Assembly: GCF_000720765.1 (NCBI RefSeq)
Contig: NZ_JODC01000007.1
Coordinates: forward strand, 62,001 to 126,000
Reading direction: 5' to 3'
Source: Streptomyces sp. NRRL S-646
GTDB taxonomy: Bacteria; Actinomycetota; Actinomycetes; Streptomycetales; Streptomycetaceae
Length of the DNA stretch: 64,000 nucleotides
In this document: in pieces, positions 25,952-34,284 of the stretch
Position numbering within the stretch: position 1 is the first letter of the stretch
Layout: each line of letters opens with the position of its first letter
Translations under genes and position numbers: made by a program
Notes under the pieces: model-generated
What the model was told of the DNA's origin: nothing
What the model saw: only the letters and a program-made list of their open reading frames with translations
The model's database searches: none

Positions 25952-26815
25952 CTACTTCAGCAGCCGCGACATTCTGCGGTCCGCGAGCGGTTTGCCGCCC
26001 GTCTGGCAGGTCGGGCAGTACTGGAGCGAGGAGTCGCTGAAGGAGACCTCGCGGATGGTGTCGCCGCACACCGGGCAAGCCTCGCCGGTGCGGCCGTGGA
26101 CGCGCAGGCCGCTCTTCTTCTCCGCCTTCAGACGGCCGGCCGCCAGGCCCCGGGAGCGCTCGACCGCCTCGGTGAGCGTGCTGCGCAGAGCCTCGTAGAG
26201 GCGCGCGGTGTCCTCGGGGGTAAGGGTCGCGGCCAGTTTGAAGGGGGACATCTTCGCCGCGTGCAGGATCTCGTCGCTGTAGGCATTGCCCACGCCGGCG
26301 ATCAGGCTCTGGTCTCGCAGGGCGCCCTTGAGCTGGCGGCGTTCAGGTCTGAGGAGCACCGCGAGGCGGCTTTCGTCGAAGTCGTGCGCGAGCGGGTCGG
26401 GACCGAGGCGGGCGACGCCCGGGATCTCCTGGGGGTCGTGGACGACGTAGACGGCGAGGCGTTTCTGGGTGCCCGCCTCGGTGAGGTCGAAGCCCTCGCC
26501 CGTCTCCAGGGCCACGCGCAGGGCGAGGGGGCCCTTGCCGGGGCGGGGCGGGCCGTCCGGGAGCCGGTCCTTCCAGTGCAGCCAGCCCGCGCGGGCCAGA
26601 TGGGTGACGAGGTGCGGGCCGCCGTCCGTCTCCAGGTCGAGGAACTTGCCGTGCCGGTGCACGGCGGTGACCTCGCGGCCCTCGACGGCAGTCAGCGGGG
26701 GGTCGTACGTCTTGAGGACGCTGATCGCGACGGGCAGCACCCGCACGATCTCGTGACCGACCAGGTGCTCGGTGAGGAAGTCCTTGAGCGCTTCGACCTC
26801 GGGGAGTTCCGGCAT
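25952..26815 (-). CDS. Fpg/Nei-family DNA glycosylase/AP lyase
   Basis: 287 residues from ATG 26815. The N-terminus MPELPEVE supplies the catalytic Pro2 (Schiff base) and Glu3; other sites are the Lys in 'HRHGKFLDLE', the helix-two-turn-helix 'LRDQSLIAGVGNAYSDEIL', and a C-terminal zinc finger 'CPVCG...YCPTCQTGGKPLADRRMSRLLK'. The enzyme excises oxidised bases such as 8-oxoguanine or formamidopyrimidines in base-excision repair. Sequence alone does not separate MutM from the Nei branch. It is convergent with the kinase gene, with a nine-base gap. Confidence 0.92.
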   Translation of the reverse strand: MPELPEVEALKDFLTEHLVGHEIVRVLPVAISVLKTYDPPLTAVEGREVTAVHRHGKFLDLETDGGPHLVTHLARAGWLHWKDRLPDGPPRPGKGPLALRVALETGEGFDLTEAGTQKRLAVYVVHDPQEIPGVARLGPDPLAHDFDESRLAVLLRPERRQLKGALRDQSLIAGVGNAYSDEILHAAKMSPFKLAATLTPEDTARLYEALRSTLTEAVERSRGLAAGRLKAEKKSGLRVHGRTGEACPVCGDTIREVSFSDSSLQYCPTCQTGGKPLADRRMSRLLK

Positions 26816-26871
26816 ACGTCCAGAGTGCCACCCGGCACCGACAGTGGCGGGCGGGACCGGTGGCAGCGGAT

Positions 26872-28959
26872 TCAGTCGCCTTCGGGGACCACGAACTCGC
26901 ACCACACACACTTGCCGCCGCCGCGCGCCTCCACGCCCCACACGTCCGTCAGCAGGTCGACCAGCAGCAGGCCCCGCCCGGACACCCCCGACTCCCCCGC
27001 CTCGCGGCGGCGCGGCAGGGCGCTGGAGGAGTCCTCGACCTCGACGCGCAGCCGCCGCTCGCTGCCGCCGAGGACCCGGAGGGTGACGATGGCGGATCCC
27101 TCGGTGTGCATCAGCGCATTGGTGATCATTTCGTCGGCGACCAGCTCGATCTCGTCGGCACGCTCCTTCGCGCCCCAGGCGCGGACGGCGGCCCGGATCA
27201 TGTGCCGGGCCTCGGTGAGGGCCTCGGGGTCACCGGGGGCCACATGCTGCTGGAGCCGGCCGCCGGACCGCTGGGCGTCCAGGCCGCGGCGGCGCAGCAG
27301 GAGCAGGGCCACGTCGTCGTCGCCGCCGCGTTCCTCGGCCACGGAGATGAGACAGTCCGCGAGATCCCGTACGTCGTCCGGGCCGCCGGTGATGAGGGCG
27401 GTGAGGGCGCGCATGCCGTCGTCGAGGTCGGCGCCAGGCTGTTCGACCAGGCCGTCGGTGCACAGCAGGAGCGTGTGGCCGGGATCGAGTTCGAGGGTGC
27501 CGACCGGGTACTCAAGGCGCCCGAACTCGGCGGACAGACCGAGCGGCAGTCCGCCCGGCAGGGAGATACGGCGGCAGCTGCCGTCGGCGGCCCGGATCAG
27601 CGGGTCGATGTGACCGGCCCGGACCACCTGGACCACTCCGGTGGCCAGGTCGGCCTCCGCGTACAGGCAGGTCGCGAAGCGGTCGGTGTCGAGCTCGTGG
27701 AGGAATACGGAGGCACGGGCCATCACGGTGGCGGGCGTGTGGCCCTCGGCGGCGTAGGCGCGCAGCACGATGCGCAGCTGGCCCATGACGGCGGCCGCGT
27801 GGGTGTCATGGCCCTGGACGTCGCCGATGACGGCGCCGACCCGGCCGCCGGGCAGCGGGATCAGGTCGTACCAGTCACCGCCGATGTCCCGGCCCAGGGA
27901 GCCCGCTGCGGAACCGGACCGGTAGCGGACAGCGACGTCGGCGCCGCGGACGCTGGGGATGGTGCGCGGCAGCATCGCCTGCTGGAGGCCGGTGGCGAGG
28001 TCCTTCTCCTGCTCGTAGAACATGGCGCGCTGCATGCTCTGCGCGATGCTGCTGCCGAGGGCGAGCAGGACGTTGCGCTCCTCGGGCGAGAAGCCGCGCC
28101 GGTCGCTGTAGAGCAGGCCCATGGCGCCGATCGGCCGGGCCTGGACGATCAGCGGCAGATAGGCGGCCGCCGTGATGTTCAGGCCGGTGAGGTGCGGCCA
28201 CAGCAGGGGGTAGCTCCCGGCGAACTCCTCCGGCGACTCGATGAAGCGGGGCGTGAGGGTCCGTACGACCTCGCTCATCGGGTACGGCTCGTCGATGCGG
28301 GTGAGGTCGGTGCCGGGGACGAAGCTGCCCGCGGGGCCCTCGGCTATCAGCCGGATGCGGCCGGCCTCGACCAGGCCCACGACCAGGCTGGTGGCGCCGA
28401 GGTGGGTGAGGCCGTGGGTGTCCTTGAGGACGTCGATGACGTCCTGGACGGTGCGGGCGTGCGCGAGGGCGGCCGTGGTGAGCTGGACGACGTTGGTCTG
28501 CTCGCGCCGCGCCGCGTCCTCGGCGGCCTCCTCGCGGCGGTCCTGGCTCTCGCTCAGCTCCTGGGTCGCGTCCCGGACGATGCCGATGATCCGGCGTGGG
28601 CGGCCCGTCTCGTCACGCCGGATGTAGCCCTGGGTGTGGGTCCAGCGCAGGGTGCCGTCGCGGCGGCGGATGCGGAAGTAGGCGCCGTAGTTCTCGCTGC
28701 CGTCCTTCAGGGCCTGGGCGACCAGGCCGTCGAGCCGGTAGGCCTCGGGTCTGGGGACCCGGACGGCGAGTGTCTCGGGATGGTCGTCGTATTCGTCGGG
28801 GCGCAGGTCGAAGACCTCGTGGGCCTGGGCGTCCATGTGGAACAGACCGGTGTCCAGGTCCCAGTCGAAGCTGCCCATGCGGTTGAGCGCCAGGATCGGA
28901 TCCGGGTGGGCGGGCCAGTCGTCCGGGAGAGACAGGGCGCTCACGCCCCGATCAACCAT
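26872..28959 (-). CDS. PAS-GAF-SpoIIE phosphatase fused to a HATPase (anti-sigma-like) domain
   Basis: 695 residues: PAS/PAC (about 25-135, 'MGSFDWDLDTGLFHMDAQAHEVF'), GAF (about 170-325), SpoIIE-type PP2C phosphatase (about 345-545, 'IGGDWYDLIPLPGGRVGAVIGDVQGHD' with metal-binding Asp residues, and 'LCTDGLVE'), and a C-terminal GHKL kinase-like domain (about 565-690, N-box 'ELVADEMITNAL', G-box 'GVSGRGLLLVDLL'). Such Streptomyces proteins probably act in partner-switching control of sigma factors, combining the serine phosphatase and the anti-sigma kinase fold in one chain. Start ATG follows AAGGTGGG. Confidence 0.92.
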   Translation of the reverse strand: MVDRGVSALSLPDDWPAHPDPILALNRMGSFDWDLDTGLFHMDAQAHEVFDLRPDEYDDHPETLAVRVPRPEAYRLDGLVAQALKDGSENYGAYFRIRRRDGTLRWTHTQGYIRRDETGRPRRIIGIVRDATQELSESQDRREEAAEDAARREQTNVVQLTTAALAHARTVQDVIDVLKDTHGLTHLGATSLVVGLVEAGRIRLIAEGPAGSFVPGTDLTRIDEPYPMSEVVRTLTPRFIESPEEFAGSYPLLWPHLTGLNITAAAYLPLIVQARPIGAMGLLYSDRRGFSPEERNVLLALGSSIAQSMQRAMFYEQEKDLATGLQQAMLPRTIPSVRGADVAVRYRSGSAAGSLGRDIGGDWYDLIPLPGGRVGAVIGDVQGHDTHAAAVMGQLRIVLRAYAAEGHTPATVMARASVFLHELDTDRFATCLYAEADLATGVVQVVRAGHIDPLIRAADGSCRRISLPGGLPLGLSAEFGRLEYPVGTLELDPGHTLLLCTDGLVEQPGADLDDGMRALTALITGGPDDVRDLADCLISVAEERGGDDDVALLLLRRRGLDAQRSGGRLQQHVAPGDPEALTEARHMIRAAVRAWGAKERADEIELVADEMITNALMHTEGSAIVTLRVLGGSERRLRVEVEDSSSALPRRREAGESGVSGRGLLLVDLLTDVWGVEARGGGKCVWCEFVVPEGD

Positions 28960-29303
28960 GGGCCCACCTTGCCAGGGTTCACGCGATTCTTCGACCGGGA
29001 TGCGACGAGGAATTCCCGGCTCTCCGGTGGCCGTCGAGGTCGGTGGCGGCGCAGGAGTCGGCGCCGGGGTCGCGCAGCCGGTGGCGGTGGAGCGTGTGAG
29101 GGCCTCGACTCCTGGCCTCTGTCATCACTTGGAGTAATTCCTCACCATTGTCTGCGTTACAGCCGTTTGGCCTGGGACTCGAGGGAGAGGCGTCATGATG
29201 GAAGCAACGAATACCGCAGCCATCCATTGCGGAACGACGACGGCGAGCAACCACGTCCGCGAGAGCGGCGGCGGTTCAGTGGCAAAGAGGGGCGCGCACG
29301 GCC
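28960..29303. other. Intergenic region with a doubtful 48-codon minus-strand ORF
   Basis: The 344-base gap separates the PAS-GAF-SpoIIE gene from the lipase maturation factor gene. On the minus strand ATG 29125 opens a 48-residue frame ('MTEARSRGPHTLHRHRLRDP'...) that stops at 28979, 20 bases before the phosphatase gene. It has no convincing ribosome-binding site at a normal distance. On the plus strand GGGAGAGG precedes ATG 29195, but that frame runs 222 codons antiparallel in sense to the real gene and is rejected. Confidence 0.25.
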
Positions 29304-30728
29304 GTGGAGTGGTTCATCGCACCCGAGTACTGGTGGAGCCGGCTGGTCTTCCAGCGGGCCTTGGCCGGGCTGTACCTCGTGGCGTTCCTGACGGCAGCCC
29401 TGCAGTTCCGTGCGCTGATCGGCGAGCGGGGCATGCTGCCGGTCCCCCGCTTCGTCGGCCGGGTGCGCTTCAGGCAGGCCCCCAGCCTGTTCCAACTCCA
29501 CTACTCGGACCGCTTCTTCGCGGCCTGCGCCTGGACGGGCTGCGCGGTCTCGGCGGCGCTGATCGCCGGACTGGACTCCCAACTCCCGCTCTGGGCAGGG
29601 ATGTTGCTGTGGCTCATCCCTTGGGTGCTGTATCTGTCGATCGTCAACGTCGGCCAGACCTGGTACGCCTTCGGATGGGAGTCGCTGCTGCTGGAGGTGG
29701 GCTTCCTGGCGGTCTTCCTCGGCAACGACGAGGTGGCCCCGCCGATCGTGGTCGTCTTCCTGCTGCGCTGGATCCTGTTCCGGGTGGAGTTCGGTGCCGG
29801 CCTGATCAAGATGCGCGGCGACGCATGCTGGCGGAAGCTGACCTGCCTGTACTACCACCATGAGACACAGCCGATGCCGGGCCCCCTGAGCTGGTTCTTC
29901 CACCATCTCCCCCGGCCCCTGCACCGCATCGAGGTGGCCGCCAACCACGTCACCCAACTCGTCGTCCCCGTGCTGTTGTTCACCCCTCAGCCGGTCGCCA
30001 CGGCCGCCGCCTCGCTGATGATCGTCACCCAGTTGTGGCTGGTCCTGTCGGGCAACTTCGCCTGGCTGAACTGGATCACCATCGTGCTCGCCGTCTCCGC
30101 GCTCGAGCTCCCGGCCGGCGCACCTTCCCCCGTGCCCGGCGCCCCGCTCTGGTACGAGGTCGTGGTCCTCGCGGTCGCCGCACTGCTCCTCGGGCTCAGC
30201 TACCACCCGGTCACGAACATGATCTCCCGCCGCCAGATCATGAACCGCTCCTTCGACCCCCTCCACCTGGTCAACACCTACGGCGCATTCGGCAGCGTCA
30301 GCCGGATCCGCTACGAGGTGGTCGTCGAGGGCACGGACGACGCCGTACCGCACGAGGACTCGGACTGGCGGGAGTACGAGTTCAAGGGCAAGCCGGGCGA
30401 TCCACGGCGCTGGCCCCGCCAGTTCGCGCCCTACCATCTGCGCCTCGACTGGCTGATGTGGTTCGCCGCGCTCTCGCCCTCGTACGCCGGCGCATGGTTC
30501 GGCGCCCTGGTGGAGCGGCTCCTGGAGAACGACCGCGACACACTGCGCCTGTTGCGCCGCTCCCCGTTCCCGCCCGACGCCCCGCCGCGCTACGTCCGGG
30601 CCCGCCTCTTCCGCTACGAGTACACGAGCTGGCGGGAGCTGCGGGAGACGGGAGCGTGCTGGGAGCGGACGTATGTGCGGGAGTATCTGCCGCCCACCCG
30701 GCTGGCGGGGGTGGCTCAGAGGTCCTGA
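29304..30728 (+). CDS. Lipase maturation factor family membrane protein
   Basis: 474 residues, GTG start. It has about eight to ten hydrophobic segments in the first 300 residues and landmarks of the LMF1 family (PF06762): 'IAPEYWWSRLVFQRALAGLYL', 'WESLLLEVGFLAVFL', 'RWILFRVEFGAGLIKMRGDACW', 'YYHHETQPMPGPLSWFFHHLP', 'RRQIMNRSFDPLHLVNTYGAFGS'. The soluble C-terminal part ends with 'RARLFRYEYTSWRE'. In animals LMF1 is needed for folding of lipases in the ER. The role of bacterial members is not established; a part in export or folding of secreted enzymes is inference. Confidence 0.9.
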   Translation: MEWFIAPEYWWSRLVFQRALAGLYLVAFLTAALQFRALIGERGMLPVPRFVGRVRFRQAPSLFQLHYSDRFFAACAWTGCAVSAALIAGLDSQLPLWAGMLLWLIPWVLYLSIVNVGQTWYAFGWESLLLEVGFLAVFLGNDEVAPPIVVVFLLRWILFRVEFGAGLIKMRGDACWRKLTCLYYHHETQPMPGPLSWFFHHLPRPLHRIEVAANHVTQLVVPVLLFTPQPVATAAASLMIVTQLWLVLSGNFAWLNWITIVLAVSALELPAGAPSPVPGAPLWYEVVVLAVAALLLGLSYHPVTNMISRRQIMNRSFDPLHLVNTYGAFGSVSRIRYEVVVEGTDDAVPHEDSDWREYEFKGKPGDPRRWPRQFAPYHLRLDWLMWFAALSPSYAGAWFGALVERLLENDRDTLRLLRRSPFPPDAPPRYVRARLFRYEYTSWRELRETGACWERTYVREYLPPTRLAGVAQRS

Positions 30729-30842
30729 GCGGGGGATTGCACCGCCCCGGCTTCACCCGGATGGCCTGCGCGGGCTGCCGCCGCCGACAGCTCCTCCTGG
30801 TGTCGGGGCAGCGGCGTCCGCAGACCGCCGAGGAGCACTGCC

Positions 30843-30932
30843 ATGGGCCAGGTCTGGTGGTACGGCGACCCCGCCAAGAAGGTGCTTGCCCCCGTGCAGG
30901 ACTACGCCGCAGGTCAGGTGGGCATGCGGTGA
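30843..30932 (+). other. Possible 29-residue ORF or gene remnant
   Basis: In the 305-base gap after the LMF gene, GAGGAG precedes ATG 30843 by eight bases and opens 'MGQVWWYGDPAKKVLAPVQD'..., ending at TGA 30932. The composition (WWYGDPAKKVLAP) is unlike random GC-rich frames. It may be a small peptide or the 5' remnant of a lost gene. Nothing else is seen in this gap. Confidence 0.3.
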
Positions 30933-31033
30933 CCCGTCCGGAAGGCTCCTCGAGGTCGCCGGGCAGGCCTTCGGGCCATCGGCCACCGGCCTGTCCCAGC
31001 ACCTCGTGCGCGGAGGGCACTTCACTGCTGGGT

Positions 31034-31417
31034 GTGACGACGGCGTCGGGCCGCCTGGCCTGTCTGCCCGATCCGGTGGTCGTCGACCGCGCTCTCGCCG
31101 ATCGTCTGAAGGCATCCGGGCGGCCCGAGAGCCGCTACCGGTTCACCGGGTCGTGCACGGAGGAGGGATGCGCACAGTGGACCGGCCGGCGGTGCGGTGT
31201 CGTCGACCACATCCTTGACGATCCACCGGACCCGGGCCGCGGTCCGCAGCACCCAGAGACCCCGAACGTCGGGCCCTTGCCCGTCTGCGGCATCCGGGCG
31301 GACTGCCGCTGGTTCGCGCAGCGTGGTGCGGCCGCATGCCGGGTCTGTCCCACGGTCGTCGCCGATGTCGGCGGCAACGCCACCTACCGTTCCACCCGTC
31401 CTGATCAGAGTCCGTAG
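31034..31417 (+). CDS. Small cysteine-rich, probably metal-binding protein
   Basis: About 127 residues from GTG 31034. Cys residues are grouped: C-x4-C-x7-C in 'GSCTEEGCAQWTGRRCGV', then C-x5-C-x10-C-x2-C in 'VCGIRADCRWFAQRGAAACRVCP'. The arrangement suggests a zinc or Fe-S site. There is no signal peptide. No named family is recognised. Its 3' end overlaps that of the convergent amidohydrolase gene by 13 bases. The start is uncertain because GGAGGG lies 13 bases upstream, farther than usual. Confidence 0.6.
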   Translation: MTTASGRLACLPDPVVVDRALADRLKASGRPESRYRFTGSCTEEGCAQWTGRRCGVVDHILDDPPDPGRGPQHPETPNVGPLPVCGIRADCRWFAQRGAAACRVCPTVVADVGGNATYRSTRPDQSP

Positions 31418-32238
31418 ACGCGGATGGCCGTCCCCTCGAGGATCGCGAGGCGATCCTTCTCGGCAAGGTGGGCGGTCAACTCGCCTGTGGTGGACAGGAC
31501 TTCACCATAGGTCGCCTTTTCCGTGCAGACCGGCCAGTCCGAGCCGAACATCAGGCGGGCGGGGCCGAAGGCCTCCAGGGCGGTGTCGGTGTACGGGCCT
31601 AGGTCGTCGACGGTCCATGAGTCGGGGGCGGCCTCGGTGACCAGGCCGGAGAGTTTGGCGACCGTGTTGGGCAGGGCGGCGAGGGCGTGGAGGTCGGCCG
31701 CCCAGGGTTTCAGGGCGCCGGAGGCGATGGGCGGCTTGCCCAAGTGGTCGAGGACGAAGGTGAGTTGGGGGAGGGCGGCGGCCGCCTTGGTGCAGGCCGG
31801 CAGTTGGTGCGGGAGGACGACGAGGTCGTAGACCAGGCCCGCTTCGGCCACGGCCGCCAAGCCCCTGCGTACGTCAGGGCGCAGCAGCCACTCGGGGTCG
31901 GGTTCGCCCTGGACCTGGTGGCGGATGCCCTTGAGATAGTGGCCGCCGGGGAGTTCGCGCAGGCGGGAGAGTTCGTCGGTGATGTCCGGGCGGGTGAGGT
32001 CGGTCCAGCCGACGACCGCGGCGATCAGGTCGTGGGCGGCGGCGAGTTGCAGGAACTCCGGGGTTTCCTCCGGCACCGTGATCGTCTGTACCAGCACGGT
32101 GCGGTCGACCCCGGCCGCGTGCGCCTCGGGAGTGAGGTCGTCGAGGCTGAAGTTCCGGCGGAGCGGGCTGTGTTCGGGGATCCAGTCCTGGTCCCGGACG
32201 GAGAGGTCCCACACGTGGTGGTGGGCGTCCACCGTCAT
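31405..32238 (-). CDS. Amidohydrolase, probable L-fucono-1,5-lactonase
   Basis: 277 residues of the amidohydrolase-2/COG3618 family: N-terminal metal motif 'DAHHHVWD', 'RTVLVQT', 'GIRHQVQGE', 'LDHLGKPP', 'KLSGLVTEA' and the C-terminal Asp in 'MFGSDWPVCT'. COG3618 includes L-fuconolactonase and L-rhamnonolactonase. As the last gene of an operon with a mutarotase-like protein, an aldo/keto reductase and an L-fuconate dehydratase-like enzyme, opening of the sugar lactone to the acid is the best reading. The start ATG overlaps the upstream stop (ATGA). Confidence 0.85.
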   Translation of the reverse strand: MTVDAHHHVWDLSVRDQDWIPEHSPLRRNFSLDDLTPEAHAAGVDRTVLVQTITVPEETPEFLQLAAAHDLIAAVVGWTDLTRPDITDELSRLRELPGGHYLKGIRHQVQGEPDPEWLLRPDVRRGLAAVAEAGLVYDLVVLPHQLPACTKAAAALPQLTFVLDHLGKPPIASGALKPWAADLHALAALPNTVAKLSGLVTEAAPDSWTVDDLGPYTDTALEAFGPARLMFGSDWPVCTEKATYGEVLSTTGELTAHLAEKDRLAILEGTAIRVYGL

Positions 32239-32549
32239 GGCAGCTCCCAGACCACCGGCAGGCCCGCGGCCGCGCCCTCGTCGGAGTAGTCGTGCACGAC
32301 GTCCAGCAGTTCGGCCATACGGGCCTGCCAGGCGATGTTGACCGGGAGTTTCTCCAGTTCGGCGAGGAGTCGGGCGTAGTCCTCGCACTCCAGGACGTGG
32401 AAGAGGTCGGTGCCGCTGCGCCAGATCGTCCAGGAGGTGGCTCCGGCTGCGCGGATCGCGTCCGTGAGTTCCCCGGGGACCTCGCGGTGGGCGGCCTCGT
32501 ACTCGGCGATGCGGTCCGCGCGGACCTTGGTGTGCAGGGCGACTCTCAT
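32235..32549 (-). CDS. L-rhamnose mutarotase-family protein (probable L-fucose mutarotase)
   Basis: 104 residues of the RhaM fold (ferredoxin-like dimer): 'RVALHTKVRADRIAEYEAAHREVPGELTDAIRAAG' contains the catalytic-type His and helix; 'SWTIWRSGTDLFHVLECEDYARLLAEL' and 'NIAWQARMAELLDV' complete it. It would interconvert sugar anomers so that the dehydrogenase receives the right one. The family name derives from rhamnose, but related proteins sit in fucose oxidation operons. It is coupled at both ends by 4-base stop/start overlaps. Confidence 0.85.
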   Translation of the reverse strand: MRVALHTKVRADRIAEYEAAHREVPGELTDAIRAAGATSWTIWRSGTDLFHVLECEDYARLLAELEKLPVNIAWQARMAELLDVVHDYSDEGAAAGLPVVWELP

Positions 32550-33532
32550 GACGGTTCCTCGGCGGGTACGGGAGCTTCGGGCGGCAGGAGCCCTTCCGCG
32601 CGCAGCTGCTGCCAGAAGGCGGCGGGAGGGGGTGCCGCGAACTGCTCGGCGCAGTCGCGTACTTCCGCAGCCGAGCGAGCTCCTACGAGGACGCTTGCGA
32701 CTGCCGGATGGGCGGCGCAGAAGGCGAGGGCGGCGGCGCGCAGCGTGGTGCCGTGCCGGTCCGCAACCGCCTTCAGGTGCAGGGCGCGGTCCAGCAACTC
32801 GGCCGGAGCGGCCGCGTAGTTGTACGTCGCGCCGGGCTTCGGGTCGGCGAGCAGACCGGAGTTGAAGGCGCCACCGATGACCACCGACGTGCCGCGTTCC
32901 TGTGCCGCGGGCAGGAGCTCGGTGAGCGCCGGCTGCTCCAGGAGCGTGTAGCGGCCGGCGCACAGGACGACGTCGACGTCGGTGTCGCGGACGAAACGGG
33001 TGAGCATCCCGGCCTGGTTCATGCCCGCGCCGATGGCGCCCACGACGCCTTCCGAGCGCAGCTTCTCCAGCGCCGGGTAGCCCTCGTGGAAGGCCTGTTC
33101 GGCGTGGTCGTCGGGGTCGTGGAGGTAGACGACGTCGACGCGGTCGAGGCCGAGCCGCTCCAGGCTGGCTTCGATGCTGCGGCGTACGCCGTCGGCGCTG
33201 AAGTCCCACACGCGGCGATGGGTGGCAGGCACGGCGAAGCCGTTCGAGAGGTCGTCGCCGCCCTCGCCGGAGGGCTCCAGGACACGGCCGACCTTCGTGG
33301 AGATCGTGTAGGCCGTACGGGGGTGTTCGCGCAGGGCGGCACCGAGGCGGCGTTCGGACAGGCCGAGGCCGTAGTGCGGGGCGGTGTCGAAGTAGCGGAT
33401 GCCGTGCTGCCAGGCGGTGGCCACGGCCTCGTGCGCCTGTTCCTCGCTGACCTCGGTGTAGAGGTTGCCGATGACGGCGCCGCCGAAGGCCAGGGCGCTG
33501 ACCTCGACGCCGCTGCCGCCGAGCCGGTTCAC
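32546..33532 (-). CDS. Aldo/keto reductase, probable L-fucose dehydrogenase
   Basis: 328 residues, GTG start overlapping the SDR stop (GTGA). AKR landmarks: 'FGGAVIGNLY', catalytic Asp and Tyr in 'RYFDTAPHYGLGLSERRLG', Lys in 'ISTKVGRVL', His in 'VVYLHDPDDH', and 'VLVGARSAAEV' for the cofactor phosphate. The closest described activity of this AKR branch is D-threo-aldose/L-fucose 1-dehydrogenase. In this operon it would oxidise the hexose at C1 to the 1,5-lactone with NAD(P)+. Substrate assignment comes from context. Confidence 0.87.
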   Translation of the reverse strand: MNRLGGSGVEVSALAFGGAVIGNLYTEVSEEQAHEAVATAWQHGIRYFDTAPHYGLGLSERRLGAALREHPRTAYTISTKVGRVLEPSGEGGDDLSNGFAVPATHRRVWDFSADGVRRSIEASLERLGLDRVDVVYLHDPDDHAEQAFHEGYPALEKLRSEGVVGAIGAGMNQAGMLTRFVRDTDVDVVLCAGRYTLLEQPALTELLPAAQERGTSVVIGGAFNSGLLADPKPGATYNYAAAPAELLDRALHLKAVADRHGTTLRAAALAFCAAHPAVASVLVGARSAAEVRDCAEQFAAPPPAAFWQQLRAEGLLPPEAPVPAEEPS

Positions 33533-34284
33533 TGGCTCACCGGCCTCAGGCGCAGGCCCTGCATGCCGCCGTCCACGGCGAGCGAGGTGCCGGTGGTGGC
33601 GCCGGACAGGGGGCTGGCCAAGTAGGCGATGGCGCCCGCGACTTCGGCCGCGCTGACGAGTCGGCCGGTGGGCTGGCGGGCCTCCAGCGCGGCGCGCTCG
33701 GCGGCGGGGTCGTCGGCCGCGTCCAGCAGGCGGCCGATCCATGGGGTGTCCGCCGTACCGGGGTTGACGCAGTTGACGCGGATGCCCTCGCGGACGTGGT
33801 CGGCGGCCATGGCGAGGGTCAGCGAATACACCGCGCCCTTGCTCGCGCAGTACAGGGCGCGCTGCGGCAGACCCGCGGTGGCGCCGATGGAACAGGTGTT
33901 GACGATCGCCGCGTGCTGCGACCGGCGCAGGTGGGGCAGGGCGGCGCGGGCGACGCGGACCATGCCGACGACGTTGACGTCGAGGACGCGGTGCCACTCG
34001 TCGTCGTCGTTGTCCTCGATGGTGCCCTGTGCGCCGATGCCCGCGTTGTTGATCACGATGTCGAGGCCGCCGAGCTCGGCGACCGCGGCGGCGACCGCCT
34101 CCCGTACGGACGTGTCGTCGGTGACGTCGGCCCGGTGGGCCAGCAGCGGTTTGCCGACCGAGGCGGGGTCGCGGTCGAGGACGGCGACCTGGGCGCCGCG
34201 AGCGGCGAGGAGTTCGGCCGTGGCCCGTCCGATACCGGAGGCTCCGCCTGTGACAAGGGCCCTCAGGCCCTCGAAGTCGGTCAT
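33529..34284 (-). CDS. SDR oxidoreductase, probable 2-keto-3-deoxy-L-fuconate dehydrogenase
   Basis: 251 residues of the classical short-chain dehydrogenase family: cofactor motif TGGASGIG, 'DRDPAS' (acidic end of strand 2, NAD preference), 'NNAGIG', catalytic Ser in '[10 protein letters not shown]', Tyr and Lys in 'YCASKG'. In oxidative L-fucose pathways an SDR acts after fuconate dehydratase on 2-keto-3-deoxy-L-fuconate to give the 2,4-diketo acid. The start ATG overlaps the dehydratase stop (ATGA). An alternative is the first-step sugar dehydrogenase, with the AKR acting later. Confidence 0.87.
   Translation of the reverse strand: MTDFEGLRALVTGGASGIGRATAELLAARGAQVAVLDRDPASVGKPLLAHRADVTDDTSVREAVAAAVAELGGLDIVINNAGIGAQGTIEDNDDDEWHRVLDVNVVGMVRVARAALPHLRRSQHAAIVNTCSIGATAGLPQRALYCASKGAVYSLTLAMAADHVREGIRVNCVNPGTADTPWIGRLLDAADDPAAERAALEARQPTGRLVSAAEVAGAIAYLASPLSGATTGTSLAVDGGMQGLRLRPVSQ

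Noticed and set aside
29195..29863. 222-codon plus-strand ORF with a possible ribosome-binding site
   Set aside because: It overlaps the lipase maturation factor gene in another frame and shows no domain; at most its first codons could be a leader.
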